A DNA stretch of 5,505 bases from Flavobacteriaceae bacterium (GTDB lineage Bacteria; Bacteroidota; Bacteroidia; Flavobacteriales; Flavobacteriaceae), in contig VMCO01000141.1 in the NCBI GenBank assembly GCA_008081325.1, positions 1 to 5,505 on the forward strand, given 5' to 3'. Below the pieces are notes generated by a model. That model did not search any database, was not told where the DNA came from, and worked only from the letters and a program-made list of their open reading frames with translations. Positions within the stretch are counted from its first letter, which is position 1; each line of letters opens with the position of its first letter. This document shows, piece by piece, positions 1 to 5,505 of the stretch. The translations under genes were made by a program, and so were the position numbers.

Positions 1-1877
1 TCCACTAATTTGATAGCGTTTTCAATTCTTGAATTAACAACATTCTCCACTTCAATTAAATCATTTTGATCTAGCTTTGAAAAGTGAGAAAAATCAAATC
101 TAAAGTTTTCAGAACTTACTTTACTACCTTTTTGCTCCACATGATTTCCTAATATATCTCTGAGGGCCTGATGTAATAAATGGGTTGCTGTGTGATTACA
201 CTGAATTCTAAATCTATTTTGTTTATCAACAACTGCTCTAAAAATTAAATCAAGTTTTTTTGGTAAATTTTTAGCTAAGTGAATACTTAAATTACCCTCT
301 TTAATTGTGTCATGAATATGAACCACATCACCATCATTTGATTCGATAAAACCAATATCGCCAACTTGACCACCAGATTCTGCATAAAAAGGGGTGAGAT
401 TAAAAACTAATTGAAAAATTACACCATCTTTTTTTGATTTTACCTTTCTGTATTTTACAATTTTTACATTAGCTTCAAGAGAATCATATCCAATAAATTC
501 TTGAACAGGATCATCGATTAAAACCATCCAATCATCAAAAGATATTTCTCCAGCCTTTCTTGACCTCTCTTTTTGTTTTTCAAGTTCAATATTAAAGGAG
601 GCTATATCAAGTTTAAAACCTCTCTCTTCCAGAATAAGGCTTGTTAAGTCAACTGGAAATCCGTAAGTATCATATAGTTCAAATGCTTTTTTACCAGAAA
701 TTAATTTATTATTACTTGATGAAATTATTTGATCTAATAAAATAAGACCCTGATCTAAGGTTCTTAAAAAAGAACTTTCTTCTTCCTTAATAACGTTTTC
801 TATTAATATCCTTTGGTCTTCTAGTTCAGGATAAAAATCTCCCATCTTTAAAACGAGTGAACCAAACAATTTATATAGCATTGGTTCTTTAATTTTAAGA
901 AATGTAAAACTATATCTTATTGCTCTTCTTAGTATTCTTCGAATTACGTATCCAGCTCCAGTATTGCTCGGTAATTGACCATCTGCAATAGAAAATGAAA
1001 CCGCTCTTAGATGATCTGATATAACCCTCATTGCTATATCTGATTGATCATTTTCCCCATAATTTATTTCAGTAATTTGCTCAATCTCCTTTATTAAACT
1101 CTTAAAAATATCTGTATCATAGTTAGATTTAACATTTTGAAGAACCATACATAGTCTTTCAAGACCCATTCCAGTATCGATATGTTTTTTAGGCAAGTCC
1201 TCAAGTTTACCATTTGCTTTTCTGTTATACTGTATAAAAACAAGATTCCATAGTTCTACAACCAAAGGATTGTCTTTGTTTATCAAGGATTGAGCTGATA
1301 TTTTCTTTTTTTCAGATTCATCCCTTAAATCAACGTGTATTTCACTACAAGGTCCACATGGTCCTTGTTCACCCATCTCCCAAAAATTATCATCTTTTCC
1401 ACAAAGTAAAATTCTATCTTTTTCGATTATCTTACTCCAAAAACCAAAAGCCTCAGAATCTTCAGAAACACCGTCTTCTTTTGAGCCCTTAAAAATTGTA
1501 ACATAAAGATCATTAGGATTTATACCGTACTCTTTTGTTAAAAGTTCCCAAGACCATTTAATTGCTTCTTCCTTGAAATAATCTCCAAAACTCCAATTAC
1601 CTAACATTTCAAAAAATGTATGATGATAAGTATCATGACCAACTTCTGCAAGATCGTTATGTTTACCTGAAACACGAAGACATTTTTGCGAATTAGCAAT
1701 TCTTTTATTTTTAGGGTTTTCCTGATTTAAAAAGTAATCCTTAAAAGGTGCCATACCAGAATTTATGAACATCAATGAAGGATCATTTTTTGAAACAATT
1801 GGAGAAGATTTTCCAATTTTATGATTTTTTTTCTCGAAAAAGTCTAAAAATTTATTTCTTACCTCGTTTGAGTTCAT
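1..1877 (-). CDS. alaS: Alanyl-tRNA synthetase, N-terminal 625 residues (partial at the left edge)
   Basis: This class II synthetase charges tRNA-Ala with alanine in the cytoplasm and clears mischarged Ser/Gly-tRNA-Ala. I translated the minus strand from the ATG at 1877-1875 and found it open to base 1. The catalytic domain (about residues 1-240) shows FINSGMAPFKD (37-47), the motif 2 region CLRVSGKHND with Arg68 and HHTFFEMLGNWSFGDYF (85-101), GPCGPCSEIH with Cys174/Cys177, and the motif 3 segment DTGMGLERL (234-242). The tRNA-recognition region has SNTGAGYVIRRILRRA with Asn305. The editing domain starts near FYAESGGQVGD (Glu500) and has the zinc motif HTATH (His562, His566). The rest of the editing domain, with its other expected zinc ligands, and the C-Ala domain lie beyond the edge; the family is usually about 870 residues. 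No in-frame ATG lies just upstream, and the leader is AT-rich without a Shine-Dalgarno. The frame is intact throughout. Confidence 0.98.
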   Translation of the reverse strand, partial: MNSNEVRNKFLDFFEKKNHKIGKSSPIVSKNDPSLMFINSGMAPFKDYFLNQENPKNKRIANSQKCLRVSGKHNDLAEVGHDTYHHTFFEMLGNWSFGDYFKEEAIKWSWELLTKEYGINPNDLYVTIFKGSKEDGVSEDSEAFGFWSKIIEKDRILLCGKDDNFWEMGEQGPCGPCSEIHVDLRDESEKKKISAQSLINKDNPLVVELWNLVFIQYNRKANGKLEDLPKKHIDTGMGLERLCMVLQNVKSNYDTDIFKSLIKEIEQITEINYGENDQSDIAMRVISDHLRAVSFSIADGQLPSNTGAGYVIRRILRRAIRYSFTFLKIKEPMLYKLFGSLVLKMGDFYPELEDQRILIENVIKEEESSFLRTLDQGLILLDQIISSSNNKLISGKKAFELYDTYGFPVDLTSLILEERGFKLDIASFNIELEKQKERSRKAGEISFDDWMVLIDDPVQEFIGYDSLEANVKIVKYRKVKSKKDGVIFQLVFNLTPFYAESGGQVGDIGFIESNDGDVVHIHDTIKEGNLSIHLAKNLPKKLDLIFRAVVDKQNRFRIQCNHTATHLLHQALRDILGNHVEQKGSKVSSENFRFDFSHFSKLDQNDLIEVENVVNSRIENAIKLV

Positions 1878-1920
1878 TTTATGGATATTATCGGTTTTTA
1901 TCGAACAAAAAAAGTATTAT

Positions 1921-1928
1921 TATATTTG
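1921..1928 (+). promoter_or_regulatory. Probable promoter of the M23 peptidase-MerR operon, Bacteroidota -7 box
   Basis: TATATTTG is a perfect match to TAnnTTTG. It lies 46 bases before the ATG at 1975 and predicts a transcript start near 1933-1936 with a leader of about 40 nt. The region 19-23 bases upstream is T-rich (1895-1899) but has no TTG, so the -33 element is weak or absent. Confidence 0.55.
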
Positions 1929-1934
1929 CATCTG

Positions 1935-1951
1935 TGTTTATCTGATAAACA
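1935..1951. promoter_or_regulatory. Perfect 17-bp palindrome between divergent -7 boxes, possible operator
   Basis: TGTTTATC and GATAAACA form perfect 8-bp arms around one central base. The palindrome sits 6 bases after the plus-strand -7 box and 4 bases from the minus-strand one. It therefore covers the predicted start sites of both divergent transcripts. It could be an operator for a dimeric regulator, or a short hairpin at the 5' end of both mRNAs. The symmetry is visible in the sequence; the function is inferred. Confidence 0.45.
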
Positions 1952-1955
1952 TCTA

Positions 1956-1963
1956 CAAAGATA
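1956..1963 (-). promoter_or_regulatory. Probable alaS promoter, Bacteroidota -7 box
   Basis: Read on the minus strand, this is TATCTTTG, a perfect match to the Bacteroidota -7 consensus TAnnTTTG. It would place the alaS transcript start at about 1948-1951 and give a leader of roughly 70 nt. No clear TTG-type -33 element is visible about 20 bases upstream, which falls inside the start of the divergent M23 gene. The promoter call is inferred from the motif and its position. Confidence 0.55.
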
Positions 1964-1974
1964 TAATTTTAATT

Positions 1975-2946
1975 ATGCCTAAAGTTAAATATTATTACGA
2001 TTCTGAATCTCTTTCGTTTAAAAAAATTAAAACGGGTAAGAGAGTTGTTTTAAAAAACGTACTACTATATCTAACTGGTTCAGCGTTATTTGGATTTTTA
2101 TTTATTTTCATAGGAAGCCAGTATTTTCAATCACCTCAGGAAAGATCGTTAAACAGAGAACTTGAAAATATGAAATTTCAATATTCTCAATTAGACAAAA
2201 AAATGAAAAATATTGAGAGTGTTCTTGAAAATATCGAAGAAAGAGATAACTCAATATATAGAATTTATTTTGAGGCACCTCCCATTAGTGAGGACAAAAG
2301 AAAAGCTGGTATCGGAGGGGTAAACAGATATAAAAAATTTGATGGTTTTGAATATTCAAATATTATTAAGGAAAGTAACAAAAAAATCGATGTAATTCAG
2401 AAAAGACTTACTATACAATCAAAATCACTAGATGAGATTGCAAAACTTGCAATGGATAGAGAAAAATTTTTAAAATCTATTCCTGCTATTCAGCCGGTTA
2501 ATAATGATGACCTAACGAGAATTGCTTCAGGATTTGGATATAGAATTGATCCTTTTACAAAAGCTAGAAAACATCATTATGGTATTGATTTCACCGCTCC
2601 TCAAGGAACTCCAGTTTATGCAACAGGTGATGGAACTATCACTCGTGCTGATAATAGATCATCAGGATATGGAAATCATGTAAGAATCGACCATGGATAT
2701 GGTTATACAAGCTTGTATGCACACCTTTACAAATTCAATGTCAAAAGGTATCAAAAAGTTAAAAGAGGAGATTTAATTGGTTATGTTGGAAGTACTGGAA
2801 GATCTAGTGCTCCTCATTTACATTATGAGATTTTTAAAGATAAAGTAAAAATAAACCCTATTAATTTCTACTACGGAAACTTAACTGCAAAAGAATATGA
2901 TGAATTATTAAAACAAGCTTCTGTAGTTAATCAATCCCTAGATTAA
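1975..2946 (+). CDS. Membrane-anchored M23 family (LytM-type) peptidoglycan endopeptidase
   Basis: This is probably a zinc metallo-endopeptidase that cuts peptide cross-links in peptidoglycan during envelope growth, with its catalytic domain in the periplasm. The 323-residue protein has a basic cytoplasmic N-terminus, one membrane segment at about 28-48, charged helical stretches likely to form coiled coils (about 55-90 and 125-165), and a C-terminal M23 domain at about 183-297. All key residues are present: zinc ligands His201 and Asp205 (HYGID) and His283 of HLH, with catalytic His250 (YAH) and His281. It is therefore predicted active, not a degenerate LytM activator. The ATG is preceded by AT-rich sequence with no Shine-Dalgarno. 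It is divergent from alaS and overlaps the next gene by one base. As I recall, Bacteroidota genomes often carry an M23 gene and a MerR-like gene next to alaS; this would need a neighbourhood search. Exact substrate is unknown. Confidence 0.93.
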   Translation: MPKVKYYYDSESLSFKKIKTGKRVVLKNVLLYLTGSALFGFLFIFIGSQYFQSPQERSLNRELENMKFQYSQLDKKMKNIESVLENIEERDNSIYRIYFEAPPISEDKRKAGIGGVNRYKKFDGFEYSNIIKESNKKIDVIQKRLTIQSKSLDEIAKLAMDREKFLKSIPAIQPVNNDDLTRIASGFGYRIDPFTKARKHHYGIDFTAPQGTPVYATGDGTITRADNRSSGYGNHVRIDHGYGYTSLYAHLYKFNVKRYQKVKRGDLIGYVGSTGRSSAPHLHYEIFKDKVKINPINFYYGNLTAKEYDELLKQASVVNQSLD

Positions 2947-3269
2947 TGAAAATCAATCTCCAAGAAAAAAGATATTACTCAATAGGTGAAGTTTCATCTA
3001 AGTTTAATGTAAATCCGTCATTAATCAGATTTTGGGAACAAGAATTTAAAATTCTTAATCCGAAAAAGAATTCCAGAGGAAACAGAAAATACACTCAGAA
3101 AGATATTGAAGTAATAAATAAAATATACTTTCTTCTCAAAGAAAAAGGATATACAATCCAAGGAGCCAAAGATTATATCAATAACGAAAAGACCTCAAAT
3201 AAATTAGATCTTGTTAGTAAACTTAAGCTAATAAAGGATAAATTAATTGAGATTAGAAATCAATTGTAA
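2946..3269 (+). CDS. Small MerR-family transcriptional regulator
   Basis: This 107-residue protein is a probable DNA-binding regulator made almost entirely of a MerR-type winged helix-turn-helix. Residues 11-34 (YSIGEVSSKF then NPSLIRFWEQEF) form the helix-turn-helix. The wing follows at about 38-50 (LNPKKNSRGNRKYT), then the helices after it (QKDIEVINKIYFLLKEKGYT). A short charged helix (about 87-107) could dimerise. It has no cysteine and no effector domain, so it does not look like a metal or thiol sensor; the family is usually longer when it binds a ligand. Its ATG shares the last A of the M23 stop codon (TAATG), which suggests translational coupling and a shared promoter. Targets are unknown; the palindrome at 1935-1951 is one candidate site. 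The stop codon directly abuts the stop of der on the other strand. Confidence 0.9.
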   Translation: MKINLQEKRYYSIGEVSSKFNVNPSLIRFWEQEFKILNPKKNSRGNRKYTQKDIEVINKIYFLLKEKGYTIQGAKDYINNEKTSNKLDLVSKLKLIKDKLIEIRNQL

Positions 3270-3296
3270 CTATTTCTTTCTTAAAAAAATAGTTAC
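3266..3296. terminator. Hairpin across the convergent stop codons, possible bidirectional terminator
   Basis: GTAACTATTT (3266-3275) and AAATAGTTAC (3287-3296) are perfect 10-bp arms. After one C-A mismatch, three more T-A pairs follow, closing a 3-base loop. The structure includes the stop codon of the merR-like gene (3267-3269) and the stop of der (3270-3272). It is AT-rich and lacks a clean downstream U-tract on either strand, so it may act as a weak terminator or as a 3'-end protecting structure. Confidence 0.5.
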
Positions 3297-4571
3297 AGGT
3301 ACACCTGTAAAATCAAAATTTTCTCTAATCTTATTTTCTAAAAATCGTTTGTATGGTTCTTTCACGTACTGAGGTAAATTACAAAAGAATGCAAACTGCG
3401 GGTGATGTGTTGGCAACTGGGTTATGTATTTTATTTTAACATATTTACCTTTTATAGCTGGAGGCGGATATTTTGCAATTATTGGAAGTAAAATATCATT
3501 TAATTTTCTGGTTTTTATTTTTTCAGATCTACCTTTATAAACATTAACAGCAGTTTCAATTGCTTTATGAATTCTCTGCTTATTTAATGTAGAAACAAAT
3601 ATTATATTAACATCTGTAAAAGGTTCAATTTCTTTTTTAATAACACTTTCAAAGTGTTTTGTTGAATTTGTGTTTTTTTCAATTAAGTCCCACTTGTTTG
3701 CAATCAATACTATCCCTTTTTTATTTCTCTCACATAACCAAAAAATATTCTTAACCTGAGTATCAAATCCTCTTGACACGTCAAATAAAAGAATACAAAC
3801 ATCAGAATTTTCAATTGCTCTAACGCTTCTCATTACAGAGTAAAATTCAAGGTTTTCCTTAACCTTGGATTTTTTTCTTATCCCAGCAGTATCTATTAGA
3901 TCAAATTCAAAACCAAATCTTTTATATCTTGTATTAATTGAATCTCTTGTTGTACCTGGAATTTCAGTTACAATATTCCTATTTTCTCCAATAAGTGCAT
4001 TAATAAAAGAAGATTTTCCAGCGTTAGGTCTTCCTACTACTGCAAACCTTGGGACATCATCAACTACTTCTTTTTCATCTTTAAATAATTTTACTACATC
4101 ATCCAGTAATTCACCTGTACCAAAACCATTGGAACTTGCGATAGGATATAGTTTTTTAATTCCCATTGAGTAAAATTCGTTAACATCATTCATTCTTGAA
4201 GAATTGTCAACTTTATTTACTACTAAAAAAACTGGCTTTTCAATTTTTCTTAAAAGATTTGAAATTTCTGAATCCATTGAAGTAATTCCTGAATCAACAT
4301 CAACCATGAATAAAATTATATCGGCTTCATCAATGGCTAGCTCTACCTGATTATCAATCTCAGATTCAAAAACATCATCACTGCCAACAACATAACCGCC
4401 AGTATCAATAACAGAAAACTCCTTACCATTCCAATCACCTTTTCCATAATGACGATCCCTGGTAACTCCGCTAATTGAATCAACAATAGCTTCTCTTCGC
4501 TGAATCAATCTGTTAAATAATGTTGATTTTCCAACATTTGGTCTACCTACTATTGCAATTATATTACTCAT
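3270..4571 (-). CDS. der: Ribosome assembly GTPase Der (EngA)
   Basis: Der is an essential GTPase with two tandem G domains that helps mature the large (50S) ribosomal subunit. The 433-residue protein is complete. Domain 1 has G1 GRPNVGKS (9-16), the G2 threonine in GVTRDR (Thr37), G3 DTGG (56-59) and G4 NKVD (119-122). Domain 2 has GRPNAGKS (180-187), GTTRDS (206-211), DTAG (227-230) and NKWD (292-295). The C-terminal KH-like domain runs from about 350 to the end, including KYPPPAIKGKYVKIKY and DFTGVPVTIFLRKK. Its length fits the shorter Der proteins without long insertions; the E. coli protein is about 490 residues. The start follows a TAnnTTTG box closely, suggesting a very short leader. 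A terminator separates it from the exported-protein gene upstream, so it is probably transcribed alone. It converges with the merR-like gene with no gap. Confidence 0.98.
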   Translation of the reverse strand: MSNIIAIVGRPNVGKSTLFNRLIQRREAIVDSISGVTRDRHYGKGDWNGKEFSVIDTGGYVVGSDDVFESEIDNQVELAIDEADIILFMVDVDSGITSMDSEISNLLRKIEKPVFLVVNKVDNSSRMNDVNEFYSMGIKKLYPIASSNGFGTGELLDDVVKLFKDEKEVVDDVPRFAVVGRPNAGKSSFINALIGENRNIVTEIPGTTRDSINTRYKRFGFEFDLIDTAGIRKKSKVKENLEFYSVMRSVRAIENSDVCILLFDVSRGFDTQVKNIFWLCERNKKGIVLIANKWDLIEKNTNSTKHFESVIKKEIEPFTDVNIIFVSTLNKQRIHKAIETAVNVYKGRSEKIKTRKLNDILLPIIAKYPPPAIKGKYVKIKYITQLPTHHPQFAFFCNLPQYVKEPYKRFLENKIRENFDFTGVPVTIFLRKK

Positions 4572-4584
4572 ATTAATGGGTGAA

Positions 4585-4592
4585 CAAATGTA
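4585..4592 (-). promoter_or_regulatory. Probable der promoter, Bacteroidota -7 box
   Basis: Read on the minus strand, this is TACATTTG, a perfect match to TAnnTTTG. Only 13 bases separate it from the der ATG at 4571, so the predicted leader is about 6-10 nt, close to leaderless. About 17 bases upstream lies the T-tract of the preceding terminator (4609-4616), which may occupy the -33 position; no TTG is seen there. Confidence 0.5.
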
Positions 4593-4608
4593 ATACTAAA
4601 TTAGTTGT

Positions 4609-4642
4609 AAAAAAAAGAGCGGTAACAATACCGCTCTTTTTT
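4609..4642 (-). terminator. Rho-independent terminator of the exported-protein gene
   Basis: The stem pairs GAGCGGTA (4617-4624) with TACCGCTC (4629-4636) around a 4-base loop. On the minus strand it is followed by eight T (4616-4609). An A-run precedes it, so the plus strand also has a T-run (4637-4642) and the element could work both ways. It begins 22 bases after the stop of the 253-residue gene and lies upstream of der, so it separates the two transcription units. Confidence 0.88.
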
Positions 4643-4643
4643 A

Positions 4644-4666
4644 AAACTGAGTCTTAAATTCAGTTT
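4644..4666 (-). other. Small hairpin over the stop codon of the exported-protein gene
   Basis: AAACTGA (4644-4650) and TCAGTTT (4660-4666) are perfect 7-bp arms around a 9-base loop, overlapping the TAA stop (4667-4665). It sits directly in front of the rho-independent terminator, giving two hairpins in tandem at this 3' end. It is short and AT-rich, so it may be chance or may help stabilise the mRNA end. Confidence 0.35.
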
Positions 4667-5426
4667 ATTCCATAGATGTTGACATATCTGGTCTAAATTC
4701 TAGTGTTTCAACTATCTGACCACCATAGTCTCTGATTGCTGCATCCCCTCTCATTTGATCATATCTTAATGATCTCCATCCAAACATTTCATTATACTCA
4801 TCACGATAATCAAAATCTTCATCTCCAAAAGAGCCTAATCCTGTGCCGTGTGCATCATAAGGTTCAACCACTGTTATTTCCCATTGACCTCCTGAAACAA
4901 GAGCAAATACTCCTCTGATTCCAGTGTATCCTTTTTCTCTTTTTAATTTTGCGTCATTTCTCATATCATGAAACCAATCACGCGCATTTTCTTGTTTAAG
5001 TCTAATAGTAGTATATCTTATGAACTTCTTTGGAGCCTGATTATTATCCCAATTGTATCCAAGACCTTTGATTCTCCATGTTCTTTTATTTCCTTCTTGA
5101 TCTTTCACATAAGGCATTACATTCTTAACCCAGTAGTCGTACTCAGCTGAACCTGAAACTCCTTGATCAAAAAAATCTGCGGTTTTTGGACCAACAACTC
5201 TCATGTATTTACCAGAATCAGGACCTGTCACTATTTGAAAAGTTAAAATTCCTGTTTCTTGAGTATTATTGAATTTTTTAGTCTTTTTTGAAACAGCCAT
5301 CTCAAATTCTTTTGCCATTCCATCCTTTGCTTCCCATCTATTTGTTTGCCAATATTCCCAGTTAGGATTATTTTGTGCGAAAACAAATAATGGAGTTAAT
5401 AACAGTAGTAAAAATATTTTTTTCAT
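4665..5426 (-). CDS. Exported protein of unknown function, possible tandem ferredoxin-like fold
   Basis: I do not recognise this 253-residue protein. It starts with a clear Sec signal peptide: MKK, a leucine-rich core (5-15) and a likely cut after Ala17 (VFA/QNN). There is no lipobox cysteine, so a soluble periplasmic or secreted protein of about 236 residues is expected. It has no cysteine and nine tryptophans (23, 26, 31, 99, 117, 126, 151, 182, 217). Two segments share a similar layout, a strand, a charged helix, then strands: about 24-80 (RWEAKDGMAKEFEMAVSKK, then TGILTFQIVTG) and about 135-190 (FIRYTTIRLK, ENARDWFHDMRNDAKL, then GVFALVSGGQWEITVVEPY). This recalls duplicated dimeric alpha-beta barrel (ferredoxin-like) units, but that is inference. 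No catalytic motif or TonB/T9SS sorting tail is seen. The ATG is preceded by A-rich sequence without a Shine-Dalgarno. It is monocistronic on its 3' side, with a strong terminator. Confidence 0.88.
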   Translation of the reverse strand: MKKIFLLLLLTPLFVFAQNNPNWEYWQTNRWEAKDGMAKEFEMAVSKKTKKFNNTQETGILTFQIVTGPDSGKYMRVVGPKTADFFDQGVSGSAEYDYWVKNVMPYVKDQEGNKRTWRIKGLGYNWDNNQAPKKFIRYTTIRLKQENARDWFHDMRNDAKLKREKGYTGIRGVFALVSGGQWEITVVEPYDAHGTGLGSFGDEDFDYRDEYNEMFGWRSLRYDQMRGDAAIRDYGGQIVETLEFRPDMSTSME

Positions 5427-5473
5427 CTTTTTATTTTTTTAAATTATAGCGATAATATATAAATAAATTTGAA

Positions 5474-5481
5474 TAAAAATA
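5474..5481 (-). promoter_or_regulatory. Weak -7 box candidate for the exported-protein gene
   Basis: Read on the minus strand, this is TATTTTTA, matching TAnnTTTG except at the final G. It lies 47 bases before the ATG at 5426, a normal distance. The whole stretch 5427-5505 is very AT-rich and holds no perfect consensus, so this is the best available candidate only; the real promoter may lie beyond the right edge. Confidence 0.2.
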
Positions 5482-5505
5482 CTTGACATTTATATGTCGG
5501 ATTTA

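Noticed and set aside
1878..1950. Possible T-box or other riboswitch in the alaS leader
   Set aside because: The predicted leader is only about 70 nt, with no T-box sequence or large stem structure, and T-box control is not expected in Bacteroidota.
3865..4173. Open frame of 102 codons on the plus strand inside der
   Set aside because: It lies entirely antisense to the second G domain region of der, whose GTPase motifs are intact. The translation is low-complexity (serine, leucine, threonine-rich) and resembles no family.
4736..5150. Two 60-codon open frames on the plus strand (4736-4918 and 4968-5150)
   Set aside because: Both are antisense to the exported-protein gene, have no promoter box or recognisable motif, and are short enough to occur by chance.
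5443..5448. TATAAT-like -10 sequence on the minus strand before the exported-protein gene
   Set aside because: Housekeeping promoters in Bacteroidota use TAnnTTTG rather than TATAAT, and such hexamers are common by chance in DNA this AT-rich.
5484..5498. Short inverted repeat GACAT/ATGTC and a TTGACA-like sequence near the right edge
   Set aside because: The arms are only 5 bp in AT-rich DNA, the -35-like sequence follows a consensus not typical of Bacteroidota, and no downstream gene is visible in the window.

Overview
The window is low-GC DNA from a member of the Bacteroidota, most likely a flavobacterium-like organism. Three things point there. The protein sequences have Bacteroidota-type signatures, such as AlaS with FINSGMAPFKD and SGKHNDL...DTYHHTFFEMLGNWSFGDYF. 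Several intergenic regions hold perfect matches to the Bacteroidota -7 promoter box TAnnTTTG. None of the start codons has a Shine-Dalgarno sequence; they have AT-rich leaders instead.

Layout: (1) 1-1877, minus strand: the N-terminal 625 codons of alaS (alanyl-tRNA synthetase), cut by the left edge. (2) 1878-1974: a compact divergent control region with one TAnnTTTG box facing each way and a perfect 17-bp palindrome between them. (3) 1975-3269, plus strand: a two-gene operon coding for a membrane-anchored M23 (LytM-type) cell-wall endopeptidase and a small MerR-family regulator, overlapping by one base. (4) 3270-4571, minus strand: der (engA), the double-GTPase ribosome assembly factor, meeting the merR-like gene with no gap and sharing a hairpin over the two stop codons. 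(5) 4572-4664: the der promoter and a strong rho-independent terminator for the gene upstream. (6) 4665-5426, minus strand: an unrecognised exported protein of 253 residues, tryptophan-rich and cysteine-free, possibly with two ferredoxin-like (dimeric alpha-beta barrel type) units. (7) 5427-5505: AT-rich upstream DNA with only a weak promoter candidate.

Most genes are housekeeping: translation (alaS), ribosome biogenesis (der) and envelope peptidoglycan remodelling (the M23 enzyme). I see no mobile element, CRISPR array, RNA gene or defence system, and no strong evidence of a new system. The parts most worth a second look are the exported protein of unknown function, the symmetric alaS/M23 divergent promoter with its palindrome, and the overlapping hairpins at the merR-like/der convergence.
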